A stretch of DNA of 64,000 bases from Nosocomiicoccus ampullae (GTDB lineage Bacteria; Bacillota; Bacilli; Staphylococcales; Salinicoccaceae), in the NCBI RefSeq assembly GCF_019357495.1, contig NZ_CP079110.1, forward strand, positions 620,001 through 684,000. The letters run 5' to 3'. Both the position numbers and the translations under genes were made by a program. Shown here in pieces: positions 26,718 to 35,407 of this stretch (its first letter is position 1; the number at the start of each line of letters is the position of its first letter). The notes below the pieces were generated by a model. It ran no database searches. It saw only the letters and a list, made by a program, of their open reading frames with translations, and was not told the origin of the DNA.

Positions 26718-26763
26718 TATCAAATAAAAATTTTATTGACTTTTGAAATTTAATTTACAAAAA

Positions 26764-26911
26764 ACTATCGATTTTGTTAAACAAATAAATATATTTAACA
26801 AATTTTCGTTTTTATTCCTGATTTTGTTAAATAAATTAATTTAATTAACACTTTTTAGGTTCTCAGGGTTGTTTTTGTTAATTAAACAATTTTATTTAAC
26901 AAAAAGATAGT
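26764..26911. repeat. 148-bp palindromic element with 17-bp terminal inverted repeats (MITE-like)
   Basis: The left end ACTATCGATTTTGTTAAA (26764–26781) and the right end TTTAACAAAAAGATAGT (26895–26911) are inverted copies with one indel and one mismatch. Inside, GATTTTGTTAAA recurs as a direct repeat at 26820, and TTAACA/TGTTAA arms are nested. A weak CAAAAA/CAAATA pair flanks it. There is no ORF inside. The surrounding gap 26718–27132 otherwise holds only the terminator at 26949. Confidence 0.55.
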
Positions 26912-26948
26912 CAAATAATAAGAATATGTAATATAAGTAATTAATAAA

Positions 26949-26979
26949 TGGCACCTTATAACAATAAGTGCCTTTTTTA
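26949..26979 (+). terminator. terminator 230 bases downstream of the SMR genes
   Basis: Stem GGCACCTTAT / ATAAGTGCC (one bulged base) followed by six Ts. The SMR transcript may run through the palindromic element before stopping here. Confidence 0.8.
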
Positions 26980-27132
26980 TCTAAATTTAAAATTACGAAA
27001 TCAGAATTATTTAAAAGTGCTAGTATTTTATATTTAAAAATTAAAAAACTGAAGTAAATGATGAAAATATTTTAAATATCGTAATTTTACATAATTTTCA
27101 CCATCCTCTATAGTTAAGTCAATATTTAGGGG

Positions 27133-27864
27133 GTGGTTTTTATTTTATTATTATTTATAACTGGAGGGATATTTGCTTCATTTATTTATGTTTTGCTTGA
27201 AGAAAAAGAATTTGATTTTAAATTTATGATTAGAAGAAGTAAGTGTAATCAATGCAGTGCATCAATTTGTACAATCGCATTAATTCCAATTCTAGGATTT
27301 TTATTTAGTAGAGGAAAATGCCGTAAGTGTCATGAACCGATTCCTTTCACTTATTTTTATAATGAACTCCTTTTATCGATTATTTTTATATTACCAATCT
27401 TAGTATATATACAGTTTAGAGATTTTAATTTGTACTATTTATTAATGATATTTTTAGTACCACTCGCTATTTATGATGCAATTTACTTTAAAATACCGAA
27501 CTTTCTTTTATCAGTATTACTTATTACAGGATTATACTTGACTAATTTTAATTATATAAATTTGTTTGATGATCTTGTCATCATATTACTCATACATTTT
27601 ATTTATTACTTATTTCAAAATCAAATTGGATATGGAGACATTAAATTGTTATGTGTTTTAACTTTAATTACTCCAACTTTAATGTTTAGTTTCATTGTTT
27701 TGCTTTCATATATAGTGGGTGGCTTCTATGTAATTATTGTCGAATTAATCAAAACGACAAATTATAGAAAGCTGCCATATGTCCCATTTATTGTGACGAG
27801 TACTATTTTAACTTTTATCAGTTACGATGATTTAACGACTATTTACTTTGGAGGATTTCTATGA
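27133..27864 (+). CDS. comC: prepilin peptidase ComC (type IV leader peptidase, A24)
   Basis: ComC cleaves and methylates competence pseudopilins. The 243-residue membrane protein has the two CxxC zinc-type pairs CNQC and CRKC of the cytoplasmic N-terminal domain, the first catalytic Asp in IYDAIYFKIPN and the second in the GYGDIKL motif. The GTG at 27133 lies inside the RBS-like GGGGGTGG, so the real start is probably a few codons on, perhaps the non-standard ATT at 27142. The stop overlaps radC by four bases, as in staphylococci, but folC is absent upstream. Confidence 0.88.
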   Translation: MVFILLLFITGGIFASFIYVLLEEKEFDFKFMIRRSKCNQCSASICTIALIPILGFLFSRGKCRKCHEPIPFTYFYNELLLSIIFILPILVYIQFRDFNLYYLLMIFLVPLAIYDAIYFKIPNFLLSVLLITGLYLTNFNYINLFDDLVIILLIHFIYYLFQNQIGYGDIKLLCVLTLITPTLMFSFIVLLSYIVGGFYVIIVELIKTTNYRKLPYVPFIVTSTILTFISYDDLTTIYFGGFL

Positions 27865-28544
27865 ATGAATTAATGATAAAAGAAATGATGTCTTCAGATA
27901 AACCGCGTGAAAGATTAAAAATATATGGTGCGGATAATTTAACAAATCGTGAACTTTTAGCGATTATAATTAACACTGGTAGTCGTAATGAGAGCAGTTT
28001 ATCTTTAGCAGATAATGTATTAAAAAACCTTAAAAAAATAAATGATTTGAGAGATATTACGTATCAAGAACTTACTAAAATTAAAGGTATTGGCGAAGCT
28101 AAAGCTATAAAAATACTCGCTGTTATAGAACTTGCTGTAAGAATGCATAGCCATAGTCTAGAAGATGATGTCTTCATTCACTCACCGGATGACGTATCTA
28201 ATTTGTTGATGGAAAAGATGAGATATTATCAGCAAGAACATTTTGTTGTACTTTACTTATCTACAAAATATAAAGTTATTCATCAGGAAACTGTATTTAA
28301 AGGTTCTCTAAATACAACGGTCGTACATCCGAGGGAAATTTTTAAAGAAGCAGTGAAACGAAGTGCTGCAGCGTTTATTTGTGTTCATAACCATCCAAGT
28401 GGAGACCCAACACCTTCAAGTGAAGATATCGAAGTAAGTAAACGTCTTAAAATGAGTAGTGAACTCATCGGCATCGATTTCTTAGATCATATTATTATTG
28501 GAAATGGTAAGTACATCAGTCTTAAAGAAATGGATTGTTTTTAA
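27861..28544 (+). CDS. radC: RadC family JAB1/MPN metalloprotein
   Basis: A 227-residue RadC-type protein: N-terminal helix-hairpin-helix region (LTKIKGIGEAKAIKILAVIELA) and the JAMM metal motif HNHPSGDPTPSSED in the C-terminal half. Despite the name, no DNA-repair activity is firmly established for this family. ATG overlaps comC by four bases, with GGAGGA in the comC end as RBS. Confidence 0.94.
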   Translation: MNELMIKEMMSSDKPRERLKIYGADNLTNRELLAIIINTGSRNESSLSLADNVLKNLKKINDLRDITYQELTKIKGIGEAKAIKILAVIELAVRMHSHSLEDDVFIHSPDDVSNLLMEKMRYYQQEHFVVLYLSTKYKVIHQETVFKGSLNTTVVHPREIFKEAVKRSAAAFICVHNHPSGDPTPSSEDIEVSKRLKMSSELIGIDFLDHIIIGNGKYISLKEMDCF

Positions 28545-28550
28545 TTTTTC

Positions 28551-28615
28551 ATTCAAGTGAATACTTGAATAAGTATTTTAAATAAGTTATAATATAATCA
28601 AGTAATCATTTGAAT
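28551..28615 (+). promoter_or_regulatory. cad promoter with two CadC-type operators
   Basis: Promoter TTGAAT (28565–28570), 17 bases, TATAAT (28588–28593). Operator 1 ATTCAAG-tgaata-CTTGAAT (28551–28570) is a perfect palindrome covering the -35 box. Operator 2 TCAAGTAATCATTTGA (28598–28613) lies just after the -10 and resembles the known pI258 cad operator, including the following TTGAATGA. Confidence 0.85.
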
Positions 28616-28627
28616 GAGGTGGAGTGT

Positions 28628-28996
28628 ATGAGTAATAAGGATACGTGTGATGTTTATTCTTATGATGAGGATAAAGTAAATCAAATCCAAAGTGAGTTAG
28701 AAAATGAGGATATTAAAAGTGTCGCGAAGTTATTTAAAGCAATTGCTGAGGAGAATCGAGCGAAGATTACGTTTGCTTTATTGAATGCTGATGAGTTATG
28801 TGTGTGTGATATCGCAAATGTTATCGGTGTTACGGTCGCGAATGCTTCTCACCATTTAAGAACATTACATAATGCCGGTATCGTTAAGTTTAGAAAAGAA
28901 GGTAAATTAGCATTTTACTCTCTTGATGACGATCATGTTAAAACTTTATTTATGAATGCGTTAGAACATGGTAAAGAGGTGAATTGTAATGACTAA
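28628..28996 (+). CDS. cadC: ArsR/SmtB family metal sensor CadC
   Basis: CadC represses cadA until Cd, Pb or Zn binds. The 122-residue length equals plasmid pI258 CadC. The N-terminal metal-site cysteine is in [14 protein letters not shown] and the alpha-3 ligands are in [29 protein letters not shown], which contains the recognition helix. ATG at 28628 is chosen over an upstream TTG because GAGGTGGAG lies before it. It overlaps cadA by eight bases. Confidence 0.94.
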   Translation: MSNKDTCDVYSYDEDKVNQIQSELENEDIKSVAKLFKAIAEENRAKITFALLNADELCVCDIANVIGVTVANASHHLRTLHNAGIVKFRKEGKLAFYSLDDDHVKTLFMNALEHGKEVNCND

Positions 28997-31106
28997 TCGA
29001 TCAGAGGAAATGAAAACGTATCGAATTGATGGTTTATCTTGTGCGAACTGTGCAAAGATTTTTGAGGATAACGTTAAAGATCTTGAAGGGGTCGATGATG
29101 CGAAAGTAAACTTCGGGGCTTCTAAGATTTATGTTCAGGGAAGTACGTCGATTGAGGACTTAGAGAAAGCAGGCGCTTTTGAAAACTTAAAAATCCGCGA
29201 TGAAAAGGAACAAACGATAGAACGTGAACCGTTTTGGAAGCAAAAGGAAAATATTAAGTTATATATTTCTGCAATTATAATCGTAATTAGCTGGTTATTA
29301 AGTATGCGATATGGAGAAAATCATATTGTACCAACAATTGGTTATTTATCCGCAATTATTATTGGTGGGTATTCGTTATTCATTACTGGGTTTAAAAATT
29401 TAAGCAAATTTACATTTGATATGAACACGTTAATGACAATTGCTATTATAGGTGCTGCACTTATTGGACAGTGGAGTGAAGCGGCAGTTGTTGTTATCTT
29501 ATTTGCTATAAGTGAGGCGTTAGAACGTTATTCAGTAGACAAAGCGAGAGAGTCTATTGAATCGTTAATGAAAATTGCACCTAAAGAAGCACTCATTCGT
29601 CGTGGTAATGAAGAAATGAGTGTACATGTTGATGATATTGTAGTCGGCGATATTATGATTGTAAAACCAGGTCAAAAGTTAGCGATGGACGGAACTGTTA
29701 TTAAAGGTATATCAACATTAAATCAGGCTGCGATTACAGGTGAAAGTATTCCTGTAACTAAAACAGTAGATGATGAAGTATTTGCTGGAACACTAAATGA
29801 AGAAGGATTTCTTGAAGTCAAAGTTACAAAAAGAGTCGAAGATACAAAACTATCAAAAATCATTCATTTAGTCGAAGAAGCACAAGCAGAGCGTGCACCT
29901 TCTCAAGCATTTGTCGATAGATTTGCGCAGTATTATACCCCAGCAATTGTTGTTCTAGCATTTTTAATTGCGGTTGTTCCGCCGTTATTATTTAATGCTG
30001 ATTGGAATTTATGGGTCTATCAAGGATTAGCTATATTAGTCGTTGGATGTCCGTGTGCCTTAGTTATATCAACACCTGTAGCAGTTGTTACTGCGATTGG
30101 TAATGCTGCTAAAAATGGGGTTTTAATTAAAGGTGGGCTTTACCTAGAAGAAGCGGGAACTTTAAATACAATCGCTTTCGACAAAACTGGCACACTTACA
30201 AAAGGTGTTCCATCAGTTACTGATATTATCGCGTATGATGGTAATGAAAATGATCTATTGAGAATTACTGCGGCTATTGAGAAAAACTCTCAACATCCAC
30301 TTGCTTCAGCAATTATAAGAAAAGCTGAAGAAAGTAATTTAAACTTTAATGAATTACTAGTGGAAGACTTTCAATCGATTACAGGTAAAGGTGTAAAAGC
30401 AACAGTAAACAACACACTATACTATGTAGGAAGTCCGAATCTATTTACTGAACTTCATAGCAGTATTGATATTCAAAAAGAACAAGAAATTGCTCAGTTA
30501 CAAGAACAAGGTAAAACGGTTATGGTGTTAGGTACCGATCAAAAAATACTCTTTCTCATTGCAGTGGCTGATGAAATTAGAGAGTCATCTCCTGAAGTCA
30601 TCAGTAAACTAAATAATATTGGAATTGAAACAGTAATGCTGACGGGGGACAACGAAAAAGCAGCAACGGCAATCGGAAAACAAATCGGTGTCTCAGACAT
30701 TCAAGCAGATCTTTTACCTGAAGATAAATTAAAATTTATTAATGAACTTCGTAAAAACGATAAAAGTGTCGGAATGGTCGGAGACGGTGTAAACGATGCA
30801 CCTGCGCTTGCCGCTTCTACTATCGGGGTCGCAATGGGTGGTGCTGGAACTGACACTGCTCTAGAAACTGCTGATATTGCTTTAATGTCAGACGACTTAA
30901 GACAATTACCATATACGATTAAACTGAGCCGTAAAGCTCTCACAATTATAAAACAAAATATTACTTTTTCATTAGTCGTTAAATTAATTGCACTTCTATT
31001 AATAATTCCAGGATGGTTAACTCTGTGGATCGCAATATTCTCTGATATTGGTGCAACATTACTCGTCACATTAAACAGTTTAAGACTGTTGAAGACTAGG
31101 AACTAA
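28989..31106 (+). CDS. cadA: Cd/Zn/Pb-translocating P-type ATPase CadA
   Basis: A 705-residue P1B-type efflux ATPase. One heavy-metal-associated domain with CANC (Cys18, Cys21), eight predicted membrane helices, the membrane metal motif Cys354-Pro-Cys356 in VVGCPCALV, phosphorylation Asp398 in DKTGTLTKG, the HP nucleotide motif ([11 protein letters not shown]) and [11 protein letters not shown]. Overlap with cadC means one transcript and coupled translation. The cadCA pair sits between radC and the mre genes, which adjoin in Staphylococcus, so it was inserted there. Confidence 0.95.
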   Translation: MTNRSEEMKTYRIDGLSCANCAKIFEDNVKDLEGVDDAKVNFGASKIYVQGSTSIEDLEKAGAFENLKIRDEKEQTIEREPFWKQKENIKLYISAIIIVISWLLSMRYGENHIVPTIGYLSAIIIGGYSLFITGFKNLSKFTFDMNTLMTIAIIGAALIGQWSEAAVVVILFAISEALERYSVDKARESIESLMKIAPKEALIRRGNEEMSVHVDDIVVGDIMIVKPGQKLAMDGTVIKGISTLNQAAITGESIPVTKTVDDEVFAGTLNEEGFLEVKVTKRVEDTKLSKIIHLVEEAQAERAPSQAFVDRFAQYYTPAIVVLAFLIAVVPPLLFNADWNLWVYQGLAILVVGCPCALVISTPVAVVTAIGNAAKNGVLIKGGLYLEEAGTLNTIAFDKTGTLTKGVPSVTDIIAYDGNENDLLRITAAIEKNSQHPLASAIIRKAEESNLNFNELLVEDFQSITGKGVKATVNNTLYYVGSPNLFTELHSSIDIQKEQEIAQLQEQGKTVMVLGTDQKILFLIAVADEIRESSPEVISKLNNIGIETVMLTGDNEKAATAIGKQIGVSDIQADLLPEDKLKFINELRKNDKSVGMVGDGVNDAPALAASTIGVAMGGAGTDTALETADIALMSDDLRQLPYTIKLSRKALTIIKQNITFSLVVKLIALLLIIPGWLTLWIAIFSDIGATLLVTLNSLRLLKTRN

Positions 31107-31119
31107 AATATTAACAATT

Positions 31120-31169
31120 ACCCACTCACTTATGAGATAATCATATAAAAGTGAGTGGGTGATTTTTTG
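31120..31169 (+). terminator. hairpin after cadA that also covers the ribosome site of the next gene
   Basis: Perfect 12-bp stem ACCCACTCACTT (31120–31131) / AAGTGAGTGGGT (31149–31160), extended by ATGA/TCAT in the loop, followed by GATTTTTTG. As a terminator it ends cadA. The GAGTGGGTG of its right arm is also the only Shine-Dalgarno-like sequence for the TTG start at 31167. Confidence 0.65.
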
Positions 31170-31715
31170 TTTACTTATAAAATCGATGATGAGATTTCTT
31201 TAAAATTAGTAGATAGAAATGATGCAGAGGACATATTTCAGTTAACTGTTAAATCACGTGACTATTTAAAAGAATGGTTACCATGGCCAACTTATATTCG
31301 TGAAGTATCTGATACTAAAAAATTCATAGAGAATTCTATGCAGAATTATGTAGATAATAAGAGTTTAGTTACAGCAATTATTTTTAAAGGTAAAGTTGCT
31401 GGTATAGCGAGTTTTAACTCATTTGACTGGTCAAGTCGTATTGGTCAAATCGGTTATTTTCTTGGCGAGGAGTTTCAAGGGCATGGTATTATGACAAAAG
31501 TTGTTCGAGCATTAATGGATATTGGTTTTAAAGAGTTTCGCTTAAATAAAATAGAAATAAGAGCTGCAACTGAAAATGTTAAAAGCCGTAAAATTCCTGA
31601 AAGACTCGGATTTACTGAAGAGGGCACTTTAAGACAAGTTCAATGGTTATATGATCACTTCGTCGACCATGTGGTTTATGGAATGTTAAAAGATGAGTGG
31701 GTGGACTTAAATTAA
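31167..31715 (+). CDS. GNAT family N-acetyltransferase (RimL/YdaF type)
   Basis: A 182-residue GCN5-type acetyltransferase of the ribosomal-protein Ser acetyltransferase type: FTYKIDDEISLKLVDRNDAEDIF, YLKEWLPWPTY near the N-terminus, then the acetyl-CoA loop in GYFLGEEFQGHGIMTKVVRALM and ENVKSRKIPERLGFTEEG. A GTG at 31155 is also in frame, but it lies within the hairpin and RBS; TTG at 31167 gives the N-terminus usual for the family. Substrate unknown. Confidence 0.82.
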   Translation: MFTYKIDDEISLKLVDRNDAEDIFQLTVKSRDYLKEWLPWPTYIREVSDTKKFIENSMQNYVDNKSLVTAIIFKGKVAGIASFNSFDWSSRIGQIGYFLGEEFQGHGIMTKVVRALMDIGFKEFRLNKIEIRAATENVKSRKIPERLGFTEEGTLRQVQWLYDHFVDHVVYGMLKDEWVDLN

Positions 31716-31800
31716 CATTCATCATTAATAAAAAAGCACTTGTTTTTAATTTTTGAATAAGAGGGTATAAGAGTACAAAAACATAGAATGAGGTGACTCT

Positions 31801-32292
31801 ATGCTTGCTTATGTATATGCTGAAGATGAAAATGGCCTAATTGGTAAAGGAGACAGACTACCGTGGAGTCTTCCTGCAGATGTAAAGTTTTTTAAAGAAG
31901 TAACGATGCAAGGAGACGTCGTCATGGGCCGCGCGACTTATGAGTCAATACCGAACCGTCCGTTAAAAGGTCGACGTAATATCGTGTTAACTCATAATCC
32001 AGATTATGAAGCACCTGGTGCGATTGTCGTTAATAGTAAAAAAGAAGTTTTAGAGTTATATGAAAAGTACGCTGAAGATTTTTATATTATCGGCGGTGTA
32101 AGCTTATTTAAAATGTTTGAAGACGATGTTGATTATTTATACCGTACGGTAATTCATGACGAATTCGATGGTAACGTATATTTTCCTGATGACTTTGATT
32201 ACAATGAATTTGAACTTGAAAAGTCTTGGGACGGTAATGTAGATGAAAAGAACAAGCATCCCCATACTTTTGAAATATGGAAAAGAAAATAG
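31801..32292 (+). CDS. folA: dihydrofolate reductase
   Basis: DHFR reduces dihydrofolate with NADPH. The 163-residue protein shows AEDENGLIGKGDRLPWSLPADVKFFK, with the catalytic acid Asp27, then MGRATYESIPNRPLKGRRNIVLT and the NADPH-binding YIIGGVSLFKMF. GAGGTGA precedes the ATG. thyA, usually adjacent in staphylococci, is not here; the gene is a single unit ending in a strong terminator. Confidence 0.95.
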   Translation: MLAYVYAEDENGLIGKGDRLPWSLPADVKFFKEVTMQGDVVMGRATYESIPNRPLKGRRNIVLTHNPDYEAPGAIVVNSKKEVLELYEKYAEDFYIIGGVSLFKMFEDDVDYLYRTVIHDEFDGNVYFPDDFDYNEFELEKSWDGNVDEKNKHPHTFEIWKRK

Positions 32293-32304
32293 AGTGATTG
32301 GAAT

Positions 32305-32350
32305 TAAAAACCCCTAGAGTTTCGATAATCAAACTCTAGGGATTTTTTTA
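32305..32350. terminator. bidirectional terminator between folA and the membrane-protein gene
   Basis: 11-bp stem CCCTAGAGTTT / AAACTCTAGGG with an 8-base loop, AAAAA on the left and seven Ts on the right. Confidence 0.9.
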
Positions 32351-32944
32351 CATTAATAGTAGCACTAGCGTTGACGCAATGAGGTGATTGATCATCGTCC
32401 ATGTAAAGAATGGATACGTGCCACTGTGTAGTTTTATCATCTTGTTAGTGTTATAAACTAAAACAAGTATTAAAAAGAACTCTGTGAATCCGTCCATGTT
32501 CATTGTTAAATTCATTTGGAAATATGCAATGTACATTGCAATTGCGTTAAATAGTGCAGTACCGGCAATCATGTAATCTTTTAACAAGACGTTCATTATT
32601 ATAGTAATGACTGATATTATAAGCCCAAATAATATTAAGTTTGGAATTACAAATGTTAAGTTGCCGCCGTATCTACTGTAACCATCCATATTCGGAGCGA
32701 CAGCAATGGATCCGATGATAAAGAAAAATAATATAAACCATACGTTATTAAAGTGTCTTTTCATTTGTGGACCTAACTTCATGACGTATGAGTAAACTTT
32801 GGCATTTACTTCTTGCCCGTTAATTTCTGTTTTATTATCTTGTACATTTACTTTAGGTTTTTCTTTCTTTTTAAATTGGAAAGCATGATACGCAAAGTAA
32901 ATTTGAATAATTATAAGTACAATGATAAATGTTTTTAGTGTCAT
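32348..32944 (-). CDS. uncharacterised membrane protein
   Basis: A 198-residue protein that I do not recognise. It has an N-terminal helix (residues 3–20), a charged cytosolic stretch (FKKKEKPKVNVQDNKTEINGQEVNAKV), and four further hydrophobic segments with an internal GYSRYGGNLTF loop. ATG at 32944 is chosen over an upstream start because GGGAGGT stands 6 bases before it. It diverges from the small RNA at 33071. No motif gives a function. Confidence 0.75.
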   Translation of the reverse strand: MTLKTFIIVLIIIQIYFAYHAFQFKKKEKPKVNVQDNKTEINGQEVNAKVYSYVMKLGPQMKRHFNNVWFILFFFIIGSIAVAPNMDGYSRYGGNLTFVIPNLILFGLIISVITIIMNVLLKDYMIAGTALFNAIAMYIAYFQMNLTMNMDGFTEFFLILVLVYNTNKMIKLHSGTYPFFTWTMINHLIASTLVLLLM

Positions 32945-33035
32945 GCTTAACCTCCCGTTCACTATTCCATTATACATACTAACATGAAAACTTATATAAA
33001 AGTAATGACTACACTAAGAAAATTCAGAAACGACC

Positions 33036-33218
33036 TTGCATTTTCAAGTAAATTAAAATATAATGAGAATATAGTTAGACATAGAGAACGACAGTGCTAA
33101 GCAAATGTCACTCACCGGTAGCACCGAAGTGCTAGATATCATATTATTATCTGTTAATCGTAGACTAAGAACGTCTACACATCCCTCATTAAGTTGCCAT
33201 CTTAATGAGGGTTTTTTT
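33036..33218 (+). ncRNA. unassigned structured small RNA or leader upstream of mreC
   Basis: An excellent promoter, TTGCAT (33036–33041), 17 bases, TATAAT (33059–33064), predicts a transcript from about 33071 to a strong terminator (stem CCCTCATTAAG / CTTAATGAGGG, then seven Ts, 33183–33218), about 148 nt. Hairpins inside: GACAT/ATGTC, TAGCAC-CGAA-GTGCTA (33119–33134) and GTAGAC/GTCTAC. GTGCTA occurs twice (33094, 33129) and can pair with the single TAGCAC in two exclusive ways, a switch-like layout. No ribosome-bound ORF is evident. It matches no RNA family I recognise (not T-box, SRP, 6S or common riboswitches). Confidence 0.65.
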
Positions 33219-33289
33219 ATGTTTCATAATTTATATAAATGTATTGAAGAGATATGTTAAAATAACTAATGATTACGGAGGTGGAGGCT

Positions 33290-34120
33290 TTGAATTTTTT
33301 TAGTAAAAACAGAATGATTTTGATTATATTTTCAGTAATCCTCCTTATATTAATGATTGGATTTTCTGTTTCAGATCGTACATATACGACGAAGGCTGAA
33401 ATGTTTGTCGGTGATTCTGTTGCGTCTTCTCAAAAAGCGATTGGTGGGCCTTTTAATGTAATTGGTAGTATATTTGGCCCTTCTAAAAAAGAAAAAGAAC
33501 TTGAGGCAAAACTCGATATGCTGCCTCAGCTTGAAGCAGATGTTAAACGTCTTGAAGAAGAGAATAATAAGTTAAAAGAAGCGTTAGATGTTTCTTCTAA
33601 ACTCGACTATGAAACGATTAACGCGAGAGTCATATCTCGTTCACCGGATCAGTGGTTAAATAGTTTTACGATTGATAAGGGAACAAAAGATGGTATTAGT
33701 GAAGGTATGGCTGTGACGACACCAAAAGGTTTAATTGGTGTTGTGAAACGCGCAAATGGTAGTTCGAGTTTTGTAGAGCTTATTACGACAGATTCAGCAA
33801 AGAAAAATATTTCTGTTGAAATTCATAATGGCGATAAAAAGCATTACGGCACGATTGAAAATTACGATGAAGATACGAATACGTTAGTCGTTGGTAACAT
33901 CGTCAATGACGGTAAAATTAAAGAAGGATCTAAAGTATATACGTCAGGGTTAACAAGTATTTTCCCTGAAGGAATTATCGTTGGTGAAGTTGTTGATACT
34001 GAAAATGATAGTTATGGTTTAAGTCAAAACGCAAACGTAAAAATGGAAAGTGATACTAACGATTTAGATATGATTTTTGTTATTAAACAAGATCCAAAAA
34101 CAGCTGAGGATGATAAATAA
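33290..34120 (+). CDS. mreC: rod-shape-determining protein MreC
   Basis: MreC is a bitopic membrane protein that organises peptidoglycan synthesis. The 276-residue protein has one N-terminal membrane helix, a charged coiled coil (KELEAKLDMLPQLEADVKRL and on), and the beta-rich MreC domain with ARVISRSPDQWLNSFTIDKG and GLTSIFPEGIIVGEV. TTG at 33290 is chosen since GGAGGTG lies six bases before it; the ATG at 33269 lies upstream of that RBS. mreD follows with a one-base overlap. mreB is absent, as in staphylococci. Confidence 0.93.
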   Translation: MNFFSKNRMILIIFSVILLILMIGFSVSDRTYTTKAEMFVGDSVASSQKAIGGPFNVIGSIFGPSKKEKELEAKLDMLPQLEADVKRLEEENNKLKEALDVSSKLDYETINARVISRSPDQWLNSFTIDKGTKDGISEGMAVTTPKGLIGVVKRANGSSSFVELITTDSAKKNISVEIHNGDKKHYGTIENYDEDTNTLVVGNIVNDGKIKEGSKVYTSGLTSIFPEGIIVGEVVDTENDSYGLSQNANVKMESDTNDLDMIFVIKQDPKTAEDDK

Positions 34121-34641
34121 TGCGTTCAATATTATTATTTATCACGTTTTTTATTATGATGTTTATTGACTTTAGCTTTGCGAACTTTAGTCCATTTACG
34201 TTATTTGGTATTGAAGTGTACTTTGTACCGAAACTTGTTTTTATGATGTTACTTTTAGTCTCGATATATTTTGGGCTATCGTATGGGATGTTTTTTAGTA
34301 TAGTATTCGGAATATTACTCGACATATATATTGGTACAGTTTACGGTATTCATTTGTTCGGGTTTGTTGCATTTATCATTTTTATGCATACCGCATTTAG
34401 AGTGTTTTACCGAGATCAAGTTGGGCTATTTTTTGTCGTTATTGTAAATACATTTTTATTTGATTTCTTTATATATGGTATTTACAAATTAATTAATTTT
34501 ACAAATTTACCAGTGTTCGACTATATTGCCTTAAGAGGAATACCGAGTCTATTACTTAATGCGCTGCTTTACATTCCATTATTATTTATCGTTTTAGTGC
34601 TTAGAAAGATTCGAAAAAATGTATTTGTAAAACAACTATAA
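34120..34641 (+). CDS. mreD: rod-shape-determining protein MreD
   Basis: A 173-residue polytopic membrane protein with about five helices, starting one base inside mreC. Hydrophobic profile, size and the segment SYGMFFSIVFGILLDIYIG with GIHLFGF are typical of MreD, the partner of MreC. The rplU operon follows after a promoter and leader. Confidence 0.9.
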   Translation: MRSILLFITFFIMMFIDFSFANFSPFTLFGIEVYFVPKLVFMMLLLVSIYFGLSYGMFFSIVFGILLDIYIGTVYGIHLFGFVAFIIFMHTAFRVFYRDQVGLFFVVIVNTFLFDFFIYGIYKLINFTNLPVFDYIALRGIPSLLLNALLYIPLLFIVLVLRKIRKNVFVKQL

Positions 34642-34646
34642 AATGA

Positions 34647-34775
34647 TTGACTCTTAAATGTGCGAAGTGTATACTTTAGAAGTTGATGAATTTGTAAACA
34701 TCAACCGCTCAGAATAGGTTAAAGTGATTTTTATCCACCTACATGGCGTGTCTTATTATTCAGGAGGTGTAAAGT
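34647..34775 (+). ncRNA. promoter and L21-type leader RNA of the rplU operon
   Basis: Promoter TTGACT (34647–34652), 17 bases, TATACT (34670–34675). The roughly 90-nt leader has a hairpin AACC-GCTCAGAATA-GGTT and the stretch TATCCACCTACATGGCGTGTC-like ending before the RBS AGGAGGTG. Position and sequence agree with the Firmicutes L21 leader family, thought to be the autoregulatory binding site of L21. Confidence 0.7.
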
Positions 34776-35084
34776 ATGTTTGCTATCATCGAAACAGGCG
34801 GTAAACAAGTTAAAGTAGAAGAAGGTCAAACAATCTTCATTGAAAAGCTTGATGCTGAAGAAGGTGACACTGTGACTTTTGATCGTGTACTTTTAGTTGG
34901 TGGAGATAACGTTAAAGTTGGTGCTCCAGTAGTTGAAGGTGCAACAGTATCAGCAAAAGTTGAAAAACAAGGTCGCGGTAAGAAAATCGACGTAATCAAG
35001 TTCAAACGTAGAAAGAACTACTTACGTAAACAAGGTCATCGTCAACCATTCACTAAAGTTACAATCGAAAAGATTGATGCGTAA
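34776..35084 (+). CDS. rplU: 50S ribosomal protein L21
   Basis: A 102-residue ribosomal protein with the L21 pattern: [18 protein letters not shown], the basic [22 protein letters not shown] and QGHRQPFT near the C-terminus. It binds 23S rRNA domain structure in the large subunit. Very good RBS AGGAGGTG. Its stop overlaps the start of the Prp gene. Confidence 0.97.
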   Translation: MFAIIETGGKQVKVEEGQTIFIEKLDAEEGDTVTFDRVLLVGGDNVKVGAPVVEGATVSAKVEKQGRGKKIDVIKFKRRKNYLRKQGHRQPFTKVTIEKIDA

Positions 35085-35407
35085 TGGTTCATGTTGAAGT
35101 CAATTTGAAAGGTGACGTAGTAAAAAGTATTGAAATGTCTGGTCATGCTGATTTTGCAGCACACGGCCAAGACATAGTATGTGCAGGTGCGTCTAGTGTT
35201 GTATTTGGTGCAACAAACTCGATATTTCAATTGACAAATAACGAACCGGTATTAGATATCGATAACGACGGTGGGTATTTCTATTTAGAAATACAAGAAT
35301 CCGATGAAAGCGTGAATCTAATACTTAAAACGATGATTATTTCACTAGAAACTATTGAAGAATCGTATAAAGACTATATTAAGGTAACTAAAAGTGAGGT
35401 GGACTGA
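35084..35407 (+). CDS. prp: ribosomal-processing cysteine protease Prp
   Basis: Prp removes the N-terminal extension of ribosomal protein L27 in Firmicutes. The 107-residue protein carries the catalytic pair His21 (SGHADFAAHGQD) and Cys33 (IVCAGASSVVFG). It lies between rplU and rpmA, the fixed order for this processing system, overlaps rplU by one base and adjoins rpmA. Confidence 0.95.
   Translation: MVHVEVNLKGDVVKSIEMSGHADFAAHGQDIVCAGASSVVFGATNSIFQLTNNEPVLDIDNDGGYFYLEIQESDESVNLILKTMIISLETIEESYKDYIKVTKSEVD

Noticed and set aside
33085-33140. GGTAGCACCG-like stretch resembling a T-box sequence
   Set aside because: The consensus GGGTGGNACCGCG is not met, there is no specifier stem, and the downstream gene mreC is not an amino-acid gene.
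33106-33264. Open frame of about 50 codons through the small RNA and its terminator
   Set aside because: No ribosome binding site, and it runs across a perfect terminator hairpin into AT-rich spacer. The structured RNA explains the region better.
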